From: Anisus vortex
Taxonomy: Eukaryota > Mollusca > Gastropoda > Planorbidae
Length of the DNA stretch: 64,000 bases
Direction: 5' to 3'
NCBI GenBank assembly: GCA_949126835.1
Contig: OX421508.1
Coordinates: 13,408,272 to 13,472,271 of the forward strand
Both the position numbers and the translations under genes were made by a program. How positions within the stretch are numbered: the first letter of the stretch is position 1; every line of letters starts with the position of its first letter. Under the pieces are notes generated by a model. That model saw nothing but the letters and a program-made list of their open reading frames with translations, was not told where the DNA came from and ran no database searches. Below are positions 13,310 to 25,314 of the stretch, one piece after another.

Positions 13310-13735
13310 ATGTTTGACGTACATGTGTATGTATGATGTACATGCGTATGTATGACGTACATGTGTATGTATGACGTACATGTGTATGTATGATGTACAT
13401 GCGTATGTATGACGTACATGTGTATGTATGATGTACATGCGTATGTATGACGTACATGTGTATGTATGACGTACATGTGTATGTATGATGTACATGCGTA
13501 TGTATGACGTACATGTGTATGTATGACGTACATGTGTATGTATGACGTACATGTGTATGTATGACGTACATGTGTATGTATGACGTACATGTGTATGTAT
13601 GACGTACATGTGTATGTATGACGTACATGTGTATGTATGACGTACATGTGTATGTATGACGTACATGTGTATGTATGACGTACATGTGTATGTATGTTGT
13701 ACATGCGTATGTATGATGTACATGTGTATGTGACG
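13310..13735. repeat. 19-bp minisatellite
   Basis: About 22 units of GACGTACATGTGTATGTAT with TGATGTACATGCG variants. All three minus-strand frames are open because the unit lacks stops in that sense. Confidence 0.95.
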
Positions 13736-14095
13736 TGCATGTGTGTACGTAATGTATTTAAAATGTGCATACATATATTCTGGACGTTTTTTTTACGTTT
13801 TTTTTTAAAACTGATATGTACTGCCCCCACATTTCTTCTAACGGCCAGCTTGGTTGTTATAGAACTAAGTGATTTCAAACTATTAGCATGTGTGGCCACG
13901 TCAATATCTTGAGTTTGCCTCTCTTTTATTTTGCTTCCTAAATATCCAATATTACAATTAAGAAGAAATTGTATTTGAAATTCCCACATACCACAAGTTT
14001 CCGAAACCTTTCTTTTTGTGTGTCAATGTTTTTTCAATGTTTCTGACTTAAGGATCCACTAACATGTTTAGCGGCTTTACTAGTCTAGAAAAAAA
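13736..14095. other. no gene seen
   Basis: T-runs and AT-rich unique sequence between two arrays. Confidence 0.5.
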
Positions 14096-14425
14096 CATAT
14101 GAACAGTCTACACACAATAGACTCTCCTCATATGACCAGTCTAAACACAATAGACTCTCCTCATATGACCAATCTACACACAATGGACTCTCCTCATATG
14201 ACCAGTCTACACACAATGGACTCTCCTCATATGACCGTCTACACACAATGGACTCTCCTCATATGACCAGTATACACACAATGGACTCTCCTCATATGAC
14301 CAGTATACACACAATGGACTCTCCTCATATGACCAGTCTACACACAATTGACTCTCCTCATATGACCAGTCTACACACAATGGACTATCCTCATATGACC
14401 AGTCTACACACAATGGACTCTCCTC
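14096..14425. repeat. 33-bp minisatellite
   Basis: About ten units of GACCAGTCTACACACAATGG followed by ACTCTCCTCATAT; open in several frames (33 = 11 codons). Confidence 0.95.
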
Positions 14426-14856
14426 TGTCATTCTGCGTTCTTGTCCCGATACTGGGTCAGAGACGCCGCTATTGAATGTTACACGATAGTTGACTAATGC
14501 ACCAAAAACTCCTCACGCGCTCCGCCTACCCCCCCCCCTTTTCCCCCCACCAGACCCATTAAACTCATCATATGGCGATGGAAGAGAGCGTGGTCGCCTC
14601 ACTGCCACGCATCACGTAATACCCCACCTTGGTGACGATCCGCCTCTGTCGCGGGTCGCCGTGAGCCGTGGCATTACATGCTCTACTTCCCCCCCCCCCC
14701 CCATTGAGAATGAAGAATACAATGAAAAGTTTTTGCTGCAGTAATGCGGTCCTCGGGCTTTTGATCTCGTTTCTTTGTTCCATGATGCATGGAATTCTGG
14801 AATTCGTTTTCTTTGTTTCATCTTGGAACATAAAAACTTGAGTAAGAAAGAAAAAA

Positions 14857-14880
14857 AAGAAATCGAGAAAGAGAAATACC

Positions 14881-14912
<32 letters not shown>

Positions 14913-15039
14913 GAGAGAAAGAGAGAGAGAAGAGAGTGGGAGAGAGAAATAGTGCGTGAATTAGTTTTAATATAAACATGAGTTGTTATAATGAAAGCCA
15001 GAGAGGGAGGGAGCGAATAAACGTCAGAGAGAAAGTGAG

Positions 15040-15075
<36 letters not shown>
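14857..15075. repeat. (GA)n-rich microsatellites
   Basis: AGAGAG/AAAGAGAG runs at about 14860-14950 and 15040-15072 with a short unique gap. Confidence 0.9.
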
Positions 15076-15189
15076 ATAGAATGTAAAATATGAAGATTAC
15101 TTAGTTCATTGTGTGTCTTTGTCATCATTTCAAGCCAGAATCTCTCATGTATCTGTCACGTGGGTAACAAAGACGTCCTTAACTTCCCT

Positions 15190-15400
15190 ATTCCCATTGG
15201 CCGGGGGCTGCTACACGTTTTTCTCTGGCGTCCCATTGAACGGCTAATTAATTTCACGACGCTCTCTTTACTCTCTACCTTTCACTACAGCCCCAAAAGA
15301 AGCAGCGCGCCGACCGGATGTGACGTCAGTCTTTAAACGGCGTGTTTAGGTCATGCTGACATGCGGGGCGTCCCGAAGTGAGGCGCTAACGCTTTGCAGA
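15190..15400 (+). promoter_or_regulatory. candidate promoter/enhancer (ETS-CRE, CCAAT)
   Basis: A GC-rich island in AT-rich sequence with an inverted CCAAT (ATTGG 15196-15200), an ETS-like ACCGGATG (15313-15320) and, directly joined, a perfect CRE TGACGTCA (15321-15328). This could be an alternative muscleblind promoter. No transcript evidence available. Confidence 0.35.
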
Positions 15401-15489
15401 CGTGACAGTTCCAGGGAGATGTCGTTACTCTGATTCAACGTGCTCGTTATACCATATCTTCATTTTGAAATGTTTGTACAGTTTTACAT

Positions 15490-15685
15490 TTTTTCACATT
15501 CCTGTGGCCTACAAGGGGATTGTGTCGCATTTACTTTTCTTCAACCAATGCGAGGTACTCGTCAGAGCTGGGTAGATTCTCGGACGGTTCTCCCATTCCC
15601 ATACCGTTAACCCAGATTTGAACTAGGGACCTCTGAAGTGGCACCCCTAGAGCGCTGCCACAAGACCATCGTGTCCCGTACGTTA
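15490..15685 (-). mobile_element. tRNA-derived SINE, minus strand
   Basis: On the minus strand: a tRNA-like head with ATGGTCTTGTGGCAGCGCTC (A-box region) and GGTCCCTAGTTCAAATCTGG (B box), then the body core with GCGACACAATCCCCTTG. The tRNA-like part is too degraded to be a functional tRNA. The TAACTA array begins right beside it. Confidence 0.6.
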
Positions 15686-15699
15686 GTATATGTATAACT

Positions 15700-16475
15700 A
15701 TAACTAGCTTAACTATAACTATAACTAGCTTAACTATAACTAGCTTAACTATAACTATAACTAGCTTAACTATAACTACAACTATAACTAGCTTAACTAT
15801 AACTAGCTTAACTATAACTATAACTAGCTTAACTATAACTATAACTAGCTTAACTATAACTATAACTAGCTTAACTATAACTATAACTAGCTTAACTATA
15901 ACTATAACTAGCTTAACTATAACTATAACTAGCTTAACTATAACTATAACTAGCTTAACTATAACTATAACTAGCTTAACTATAACTATAACTAGCTTAA
16001 CTATAACTATAACTAGCTTAACTATAACTATAACTAGCTTAACTATAACTATAACTAGCTTAACTATAACTATAACTAGCTTAACTATAACTAGCTTAAC
16101 TATAACTAGCTTAACTATAACTAGCTTAACTATAACTAGCTTAACTATAACTAGCTTAACTATAACTAGCTTAACTATAACTATAACTAGCTTAACTATA
16201 ACTATAACTAGCTTAACTATAACTATAACTAGCTTAACTATAACTATAACTAGCTTAACTATAACTAGCTTAACTATAACTAGCTTAACTATAACTAGCT
16301 TAACTATAACTAGCTTAACTATAACTAGCTTAACTATAACTATAACTAGCTTAACTATAACTATAACTAGCTTAACTATAACTATAACTAGCTTAACTAT
16401 AACTATAACTAGCTTAACTATAACTATAACTAGCTTAACTATAACTATAACTAGCTTAACTATAACTATATCTAA
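15700..16475. repeat. 15/21-bp TAACTA-AGCTT satellite
   Basis: About 40 units of two lengths, TTAACTATAACTAGC (15 bp) and TTAACTATAACTATAACTAGC without one step (21 bp, one extra ATAACT). Blocks of 15-mers (16080-16170, 16260-16330) sit between blocks of 21-mers. Confidence 0.95.
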
Positions 16476-16562
16476 CTAGCTTTATAACCTCTCCAGTTTT
16501 AGGCTATAACTTATTCCACCATATAAGTTCTCCGCTTCTATAACTTCACTGAACGGTTACAG

Positions 16563-18322
16563 TGAATCATTCCATTCACTCACACGCAATATATATAAAT
16601 CTATGATATGATCATTCCATTCACTCACACGCAATATATATAAATCTATGATATGATCATTCCATTCACTCACACGCAATATATATAAATCTATGATATG
16701 ATCATTCCATTCACTCACACGCAATATATATAAATCTATGATATGATCATTCCATTCACTCACACGCAATATATATAAATCTATGATTTGATCATTCCAT
16801 TCACTCACACGCAATATATATAAATCTATGATTTGATCATTCCATTCACTCACACGCAATATATATAAATCTATGATAAGATCATTCCATTCACTCACAC
16901 GCAATATATATAAATCTATGATATGATCATTCCATTCACACACACGCAATATATATAAATCTATGATTTGATCATTCCATTCACTCACACGCAATATATA
17001 TAAATCTATGATTTGATCATTCCATTCACTCACACGCAATATATATAAATCTATGATTTGATCATTCCATTCACTCACACGCAATATATATAAATCTATG
17101 ATATGATCATTCCATTCACTCACACGCAATATATATAAATCTATGATTTGATCATTCCATTCACTCACACGCAATATATATAAATCTATGATTTGATCAT
17201 TCCATTCACTCACACGCAATATATATAAATCTATGATATGATCATTCCATTCACTCACACGCAATATATATAAATCTATGATTTGATCATTCCATTCACT
17301 CACACGCAATATATATAAATCTATGATTTGATCATTCCATTCACTCACACGCAATATATATAAATCTATGATATGATCATTCCATTCACTCACACGCAAT
17401 ATATATAAATCTATGATTTGATCATTCCATTCACTCACACGCAATATATATAAATCTATAATTTGAGCATTCCATTCACTCACACGCAATATATATAAAT
17501 CTATAATTTGATCATTCCATTCACTCACACGCAATATATATAAATCTATAATTTGATCATTCCATTCACTCACACGCAATATATATAAATCTATAATTTG
17601 ATCATTCCATTCACTCACACGCAATATATATAAATCTATGATTTGATCATTCCATTCACTCACACGCAATATATATAAATCTATGATTTGATCATTCCAT
17701 TCACTCACACGCAATATATATAAATCTATGATTTGATCATTCCATTCACTCACACGCAATATATATAAATCTATGATTTGATCATTCCATTCACTCACAC
17801 GCAATATATATAAATCTATGATTTGATCATTCCATTCACTCACACGCAATATATATAAATCTATGATATGATCATTCCATTCACTCACACGCAATATATA
17901 TAAATCTATGATATGATCATTCCATTCACTCACACGCAATATATATAAATCTATGATATGATCATTCCATTCACTCACACGCAATATATATAAATCTATG
18001 ATATGATCATTCCATTCACTCACACGCAATATATATAAATCTATGATATGATCATTCCATTCACTCACACGCAATATATATAAATCTATAATTTGATCAT
18101 TCCATTCACTCACACGCAATATATATAAATCTATAATTTGATCATTCCATTCACTCACACGCAATATATATAAATCTATAATTTGAGCATTCCATTCACT
18201 CACACGCAATATATATAAATCTATGATTTGATCATTCCATTCACTCACACGCAATATATATAAATCTATAATTTGATCATTCCATTCACTCACACGCAAT
18301 ATATATAAATCTATAATATCAG
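16563..18322. repeat. 45-bp satellite, 39 copies
   Basis: Near-perfect 45-bp units (GATCATTCCATTCACTCACA, then CGCAATATATATAAATCTAT and a 5-base variable end). 45 bp is 15 codons, so the minus strand stays open for 605 codons (IIDLYILRVSEWNDQ repeated). It has no start context, only unit repetition, and is not a gene. Unit-end variants GATATG, GATTTG, AATTTG and GATAAG occur in blocks. Confidence 0.96.
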
Positions 18323-18639
18323 ATTTCTTAGCGTTAGTGTGCTCAACAGAAAGCGAAACCGCCGCAGAAGTCAAAGGTCATTGCTGTCTGTCTGTGTTTG
18401 TGGGGGTGGAGGGGTGGGGGAGCTGGCTCTCGTGTCATCTCATGTTGACAATGTCATTGAAAAAGATTGTTCTATTAACTATTGTGTGCCTCAGTGACAG
18501 GAGTGTAATAACCAAAAAACTAGCTATCCTCAACTCTCCCCCCTCCCCACTCGCCCAAACCCTAATTAATTCATCGGCATACAACAAAACTCGCCCTCGC
18601 CCGCTGTACACATACCTCGCTTAGCTACTAGGAAATGAA

Positions 18640-18770
18640 TTAATTATTGACTAAGAGGGGTCAGGGGAAATAAATCCCCGTCAGGGTTCAAATCACAAGG
18701 GGACGGAACTCTATTAAAGCCGACTTTGCTTTGTCACTGCGTCGAAAGACTAAACGCCATCTTTTATTTT
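18640..18770 (+). mobile_element. possible SINE head
   Basis: A B-box-like GTCAGGGTTCAAATCAC at about 18682 with no clear partner body. Weak. Confidence 0.3.
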
Positions 18771-19019
18771 AATTTATTTTTTTATTGTTACCCCGTACCT
18801 CAAAGGGAGGGCCGTTGAGACTGTTCTAGAGAAAATCCCGCCGTTTCGATTGCTCACACACCAACATACAGATACTCATGTGAACTCATAATCTACATAA
18901 TCGATTCCCGGAGCCGTTTGCGTTTAATTCAAACTCGTATAGAAGGAAAGGTAGAGAACTGAGAAAACCCCACGATTTACTGAATAATAACTAGTTGGTT
19001 TGTCTTTCACATGAATTGT

Positions 19020-19150
19020 CTACCTTTACTAGTAGTTACCCTTTAGTTCGCCGGCTTCGCGTGGCCCATACATACAAGGGAATGGTGTGGCTAGCGCAAT
19101 GCACAGTCGCCTTTAGTACCTTTACGCCGATTTAAAAGTCTTGTACCAGA
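19020..19150 (-). mobile_element. SINE body fragment, minus strand
   Basis: The reverse complement gives AAAGGCGACTGTGCATTGCG, CTAGCCACACCATTCCCTTG and a following GGGCCACGCG, the same core as the SINE at 1445-1720. No tRNA head is kept. Confidence 0.5.
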
Positions 19151-19477
19151 CTGTGGATGGGTTAGCCATTTTTTTTATAACATTATGGTCCCACTCACCT
19201 ATAGACCTTGTTCATTGTGTATGATAGGTTTATGTACCTCTCGCCGTTTACCAAATTCCAAGGTTGTCTTGATCAATGGTCCCCCAACATTTTGTTTGTT
19301 TACTGCCCTGTCTTATCTTACCATCACCTCAAGAATAATTGCGACGAATAAATTCATCTACATCTATTTGCTATTAAAATAAAACGCATTCTCTGAGCCG
19401 TTTAAAAAACAATTCTCCCTTCCTTACCCCCTCCCCCTTTTTTTACCCCCACTCCCTCCCTCCCTCCCGGCGTCGTT

Positions 19478-19855
19478 GGTTGTATGAATACAGTAATAAG
19501 TTCCGAATGTTGATTATATGAATACAGTAGTAAGTTCCGAATGTTGATTATATGAATACAGTTATAAGTTCCCAATGTTGATTGTATGAATACAGCAATA
19601 AGTTCCGAATGTTGATTATATGAATACAGTAATAAGCTCCCAAAAGTTCCCAATGTTGATTGTATGAATACAGCAAAAAGTTTCGAATGTTGATTATATG
19701 AATACAGTAATAAGTTCTCAAAAGTTCCCAATGTTGATTGTATGAATACAGCAATAAGTTTCGAATGCTTATTGTATGAATACAGTAATTAGTTCCCAAT
19801 GTTGATTGTATGAATACAGTAATAAGTTCCCAATGTTGATTGTATCAATAAAGTA
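19478..19855. repeat. 34-bp minisatellite
   Basis: About eleven diverged units with AATGTTGATTATATGAATAC and AGTAATAAGTTCC; some are extended by CTCAAAAGTTCC. Confidence 0.93.
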
Positions 19856-20227
19856 AAATGTTTGTACGCCGTGGTCGTACGGGAAGCTCCGTACATGATA
19901 CCAGAATTTTGATACCCTTCTGCCAGACAATGGTGTATTGATTTCATCTCTCGCTTCCCCCTCCTCTCTTCTCCCCTCCCCTGTGTAGTTGTTCTATTGA
20001 AGATCTCTGGGTAAAACTAAGCCTAGGAAGAAGAGTAAAACAAGGCCCTGAATCCCAGAAGAGAACTCTGGGGATATCAGATTTCACTCCCGACTGTGAT
20101 TAATTCGACTTGCTATTGTCAGGGCAATGAACTAGAAACTATTAGCTGGTGTACTGTAAAACTATCACTTTTTGATGTTCCAGTTTTTTCGCTCACTTTC
20201 TCTCACAATCACCCCCCCCCCCCCCCA
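19856..20227. other. no gene seen
   Basis: Spacer between two arrays, ending in a 14-base C-run. Confidence 0.5.
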
Positions 20228-20930
20228 CTACTACCTTCTTCCGTTTTATTTTGGTGTTATTGCATTTTATTTTGGTGTTATTGCGTTTTATTTTGGTGTT
20301 ATTGCGTTTTATTTTGGTGTTATTGCGTTTTATTTTGGTGTTATTGCGTTTTATTTTGGTGTTATTGCGTTTTATTTTGGTGTTATTGCGTTTTATTTTG
20401 GTGTTACTGCGTTTTATTTTGGTGTTATTGCGTTTTATTTTGGTGTTATTGCGTTTTATTTTGGTGTTATTGCGTTTTATTTTGGTGTTATTGCGTTTTA
20501 TTTTGGTGTTATTGCGTTTTATTTTGGTGTTATTGCGTTTTATTTTGGTGTTACTGCGTTTTATTTTGGTGTTATTGCGTTTTATTTTGGTGTTATTGCG
20601 TTTTATTTTGGTGTTATTGCGTTTTATTTTGGTGTTATTGCGTTTTATTTTGGTGTTATTGCGTTTTATTTTGGTGTTATTGCGTTTTATTTTGGTGTTA
20701 TTGCGTTTTATTTTGGTGTTATTGCGTTTTATTTTGGTGTTACTGCGTTTTATTTTGGTGTTACTGCGTTTTATTTTGGTGTTACTGCGTTTTATTTTGG
20801 TGTTATTGCGTTTTATTTTGGTGTTATTGCGTTTTATTTTGGTGTTATTGCGTTTTATTTTGGTGTTATTGCGTTTTATTTTGGTGTTACTGCGTTTTAT
20901 TTTGGTGTTACTGCGTTTTATTTTATACAT
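20228..20930. repeat. 21-bp satellite, ~33 copies
   Basis: GCGTTTTATTTTGGTGTTATT repeated with a single T/C variant site (TTATTG/TTACTG). Every plus frame and one minus frame stay open, giving ORFs of 228-300 codons with seven-residue periods; none is credible as a gene. Confidence 0.96.
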
Positions 20931-21268
20931 TAAATAATTCTCTTTGTTTCGGGTTTCAAAATAAATCTCCTTTTATTATCAGATTATATGGTGTCTAAAA
21001 AGATTACTAAGCATACAAAAGGAACGTGGTCTGAGATTTGTACATTGGGATTATGTTGACAAGTTGGTTTTGCGGTTCTTAGTGTGTCATTCTGGGGCTG
21101 TGTTGCCAGGGTATAAAAAGTTAATGCGACAGACAAACAGACAAACAAACATTTCATAAAGTCAGTGGGACATTGAACATTAGGATTTTTTTTAATCCAT
21201 GATTGTGTGATATGTTTGTTTTTCTAACACACGCACCAGTGGGGCTCAAATTTATGTACAAAAAGTAC
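20931..21268. other. no gene seen
   Basis: Unique spacer; a CAGACAAACAGACAAACAAA run near 21130. Confidence 0.5.
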
Positions 21269-22925
21269 CTTGTCTACTGCTCAATGTCTGTACTGCTCAC
21301 TGTCTGAACTCTGTACTGCTCTATGTATGTACTGCTCTATGTCTGTACTGCTCACTGTCTGAACTCTGTACTGCTCTATGTCTGTACTGCTCACTGTCTG
21401 AACTCTGTACTGCTCTATGTATGTACTGCTCTATGTCTGTACTGCTCACTGTCTGAACTCTGTACTGCTCTATGTATGTACTGCTCTATGTATGTACTGC
21501 TCTATGTATGTACTGCTCACTGTCTGAACTCTGTACTGCTCTATGTATGTACTGCTCTATGTCTGTACTGCTCACTGTCTGAACTCTGTACTGCTCTATG
21601 TATGTACTGCTCACTGTCTGAACTCTGTACTGCTCTATGTATGTACTGCTCACTGTCTGAACTCTGTACTGCTCTATGTATGTACTGCTCTATGTATGTA
21701 CTGCTCACTGTCTGAACTCTGTACTGCTCTATGTATGTACTGCTCTATGTATGTACTGCTCTATGTATGTACTGCTCTATGTATGTACTGCTCTATGTAT
21801 GTACTGCTCACTGTCTGAACTCTGTACTGCTCTATGTATGTACTGCTCACTGTCTGAACTCTGTACTGCTCTATGTATGTACTGCTCTATGTCTGTACTG
21901 CTCACTGTCTGAACTCTGTACTGCTCTATGTATGTACTGCTCTATGTATGTACTGCTCTATGTCTGTACTGCTCAATGTCTGTACTGCTCTATGTATGTA
22001 CTGCTCTATGTATGTACTGCTCTATGTATGTACTGCTCTATGTATGTACTGCTCTATGTCTGTACTGCTCTATGTATGTACTGCTCTATGTATGTACTGC
22101 TCAATGTCTGTACTGCTCTATGTATGTACTGCTCTATGTATGTACTGCTCTATGTCTGTACTGCTCTATGTATGTACTGCTCTATGTATGTACTGCTCTA
22201 TGTCTGTACTGCTCTATGTATGTACTGATCACTGTCTGAACTCTGTACTGCTCTATGTATGTACTGCTCTATGTATGTACTGCTCTATGTATGTACTGAT
22301 CACTGTCTGAACTCTGTACTGCTCTATGTATGTACTGCTCTATGTATGTACTGCTCTATGTATGTACTGCTCTATGTATGTACTGATCACTGTCTGAACT
22401 CTGTACTGCTCTATGTATGTACTGCTCTATGTATGTACTGCTCTATGTCTGTACTGCTCTATGTATGTACTGCTCAATGTCTGTACTGCTCTATGTATGT
22501 ACTGCTCTATGTCTGTACTGCTCTATGTCTGTACTGCTCAATGTCTGTACTGCTCTATGTATGTACTGCTCTATGTATGTACTGCTCTATGTCTGTACTG
22601 CTCACTGTCTGAACTCTGTACTGCTCTATGTATGTACTGCTCTATGTATGTACTGCTCTATGTCTGTACTGCTCAATGTCTGTACTGCTCTATGTATGTA
22701 CTGCTCTATGTATGTACTGCTCTATGTCTGTACTGCTCTATGTATGTACTGCTCTATGTATGTACTGCTCTATGTATGTACTGCTCTATGTATGTACTGC
22801 TCTATGTCTGTACTGCTCTATGTCTGTACTGCTCTATGTATGTACTGCTCTATGTATGTACTGCTCAATGTCTGTACTGCTCTATGTCTGAACTCTGAAC
22901 TGCTCTATGTCTGTACTGCTCTGAC
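21269..22925 (+). repeat. 16-bp CTGCTC-containing satellite
   Basis: Units of TGTACTGCTCTATGTA (16 bp; A/C variant at GTATG/GTCTG) mixed with longer units carrying CACTGTCTGAACTC. Each unit has one CTGCTC, so a sense transcript would carry of the order of 90 UGCU sites. The overlapping ORFs (VLLYVCTALC-type) are by-products. Confidence 0.95.
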
Positions 22926-25114
22926 TCTGTACGGCTCATCATATGCACTGTTCACAGTAGAGCAATACAAGCCGTTGAAATGAAAAAGCTAGTTTGTAGT
23001 TTGTATCTGTATTGGAAGAGAAGCCTATTGATTATTTATTCTTATCTTTGACTGTACTCCCACCTTCATAAGATCCCACAGGGTTAACAAATCTAGTCTC
23101 CGATCTCGTCATTTCATTGATGTCTTTGTGAGGATGCCGTCTTTGTGACGTAATAGTCATGCTTCTATGTGTCTGTCTTAAGTCTTAAGGCAAAAGAATA
23201 CAGCGGGCCTTGTTTTCCTCTACAGGACATTAATTCACCCATGTCTGATTTCCAATTAATTTCGTTTTCATTTGTATATTTGATATACTGTGTATCTATC
23301 TTTTTCTTTAGGTGTCTAGTTGTGACTACATATGTAGTATGTATGTCTGTCTCTTAGTGTCTGTCCATCAGTACCTTGATATGTACTATATCTGTCTGCA
23401 TCTTGAATGTCTGCGTCCACTTGTAATTAGATATATATATTTCTGTCTTTCTCTTTTAATGTCTGGCTAGTGGAGATCTAATGTCGCGTGTGTATCTTCC
23501 TGTTCAGTCTAGTTGTCTGTCTAGTTGTAACTTGATGTAGTCTGTCTGTCTATTAAGTCAGTGTCCAGTCCCAACATTAAAGCCTACTCTCTATCTCTAC
23601 GTGTTGGAATCCAATAGCCATATTATACAGCGTCTATTTCTCCACAGTTCCGGCAGCCGGTCTGACTAAACTGGTGGTATCACATTCTCTCTCTCTCTCT
23701 CTGCTGTAATGGCACTCGTCTAGACAGTTATAAATAGATCTACTCGCTACCCTATTGTTACTTGGCAAACCATCCAACTAGACAGTACGTTCAGGCAAAA
23801 AGTCAATTATTATTCTGGGAACATTTTGGATCAAGTATTGAAACGACTTTTTGTGTGTAGATCAATATAATGTTACTGTTCCGATCAATCAATATCATTA
23901 AAGTGGACACATAACACCGAGTCCAGTTTAGATAAAGCGCGCTTTTCATTTCGAAGATCTCCTTAACGAGTGGTATTAGGCCAATGAAGGGGTTGCCTGA
24001 ACAAGTGAGGAGAACCAACAATTTAGCGTCACTTCAAAACGTTAGCAAGATTTTGAAGATGTAAGACTAGACTGGACACGCGGATAAATGTAGGCTGCTA
24101 TACTCAAGTACTCAGAATAAGTCTTTCTAGATGATCAGTAAAGCTTGGAGTAAAAAAATATTTATAACAGATGGTCTATCTGGCAATGTCCAGTCAGTTC
24201 GTCTTTATACTTTAGTCTTAACTTCCTTCTTTCAAACCCACCCCTAAAAAAAAAATACAAATAAATATCTACACATTATTAGTTTCAATCGTACATAAAG
24301 TTCCAGTTGGCGAGAATGGTTGATAGCAAAAAAAAACTAAATAATCGGAAGACTAATATAATGTACAAGACAAATGCATAGAAAATACACAAAATTGTTT
24401 CTTTCTATAATAAGTTTTATTCGCTTGGTTTGTGTATAACTATTGACAGTATCAATGATAGTTTCTTTAGTTCTACTTACGTGCCGCTATATTAACTTCA
24501 ATACTTCAATTTTTTGTTTTACAAAGTTGTTATAAAAGAAAAAAATCTTTAGGTGGCTAATGCATAACAAAACTAAACACCATGATTGTATTCACTTCAT
24601 TTTAATCCTGCGTTTTTCTTTATTTTGATTATGTTATAGTTTTCATAAGCCTCATTTTCTTACTAAGTGGATAGCAAAGGGCAAAATCTTCAAAAGGCCA
24701 AAAAAAAAAAAACAATTAACGAATGTATACGATAAACTTTATTTGTTATTATTATTTCATATTATCTTGTAAAACTAATAAATAGGCCTACATTAACATT
24801 AGTTGCGGAATAAAACTCTATTGCAAGGGAAATAACCAACTATTTAAAACTAATATTCTTCTTGTTAGGATAGCTTCCCTTGACATTCAAAGTTAGTTGT
24901 AATTTATTTTCTTTAGCGGTTTTTACAATTTAGTAAGCAGATAACCACACAGTATGGTTCTGTTTAGGTTTAAATCTTATTCATTTATTTTGCGACATCA
25001 TTTTACGTTAACAGAAATATTGTTTACAATATTGTTCATAATAATGAAACACTAACAAAAGTAGGCTACATGTAGACTCCCTGTAACAAATGTATTTATT
25101 TTTGTTTCCTTTAG
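22926..25114. other. unique sequence upstream of the ZnF2 exon
   Basis: AT-rich, with (CT)n at 23685-23703 and many GTCTGTCT-type motifs at 23160-23560. No exon found; the ZnF1-coding segment was looked for and not seen. Confidence 0.55.
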
Positions 25115-25267
25115 GGAAAGTGTCAGCGGAAAGAGCCACCCTGTAAATACTTGCACCCGCCACAACATCTCCGTGAGCAGCTCCTGCAGAACGGTCGCAA
25201 CAACCTGATTCTAAAGAACCTTCAGCTCCAGGCTTACCAGCAAGCCCAGTACGGTGTCTTACCTGTT
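25115..25267 (+). CDS. mbl: mbl exon: second half of ZnF2 and following helix
   Basis: 153 nt, phase 0 at both ends. A pyrimidine-rich acceptor (TTTCCTTTAG) precedes it and the donor is GTAAGT. It begins GKCQRKEPPCKYLHPP, giving the last part of a CCCH finger (C-x6-C-x3-H). The first Cys must come from the missing upstream exon, just as human MBNL1 splits ZnF2 at this place. The C-x6-C spacing is as in Drosophila mbl; vertebrate MBNL has C-x4-C. The QNGRNNLILKN stretch matches the family's conserved INGRNNLI segment after ZnF2. A second GTAAGC donor lies 42 nt downstream in frame (see findings). A large tetranucleotide satellite starts within 50 bp of the exon. Confidence 0.95.
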
Positions 25268-25314
25268 GTAAGTACCAGTGGATTTCATCCTAGCACCCAG
25301 CACGCAGTAGTAAG

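Larger units (their letters stand above)
18323..19477. other. no gene seen; SINE pieces
   Basis: SINE-like fragments (18640-18770; 19020-19150), poly-T and C-rich runs. No exon recognised. Confidence 0.5.

Noticed and set aside
15610..15680. Functional tRNA gene on the minus strand
   Set aside because: A- and B-box-like parts are present but the stems do not close; it fits a SINE head.
16557..18374. 605-codon minus-strand ORF
   Set aside because: It is a 45-bp tandem array read in a stop-free frame; no promoter, splice or non-repeat coding part.
20096..20998. ORFs of 300, 253, 245 and 228 codons
   Set aside because: All frames of a 21-bp repeat stay open; unit variation ignores codon position.
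21323..22983. Cys/Tyr/Leu-rich repeat ORFs
   Set aside because: 16-bp satellite without stops; overlapping frames show the same residues shifted.
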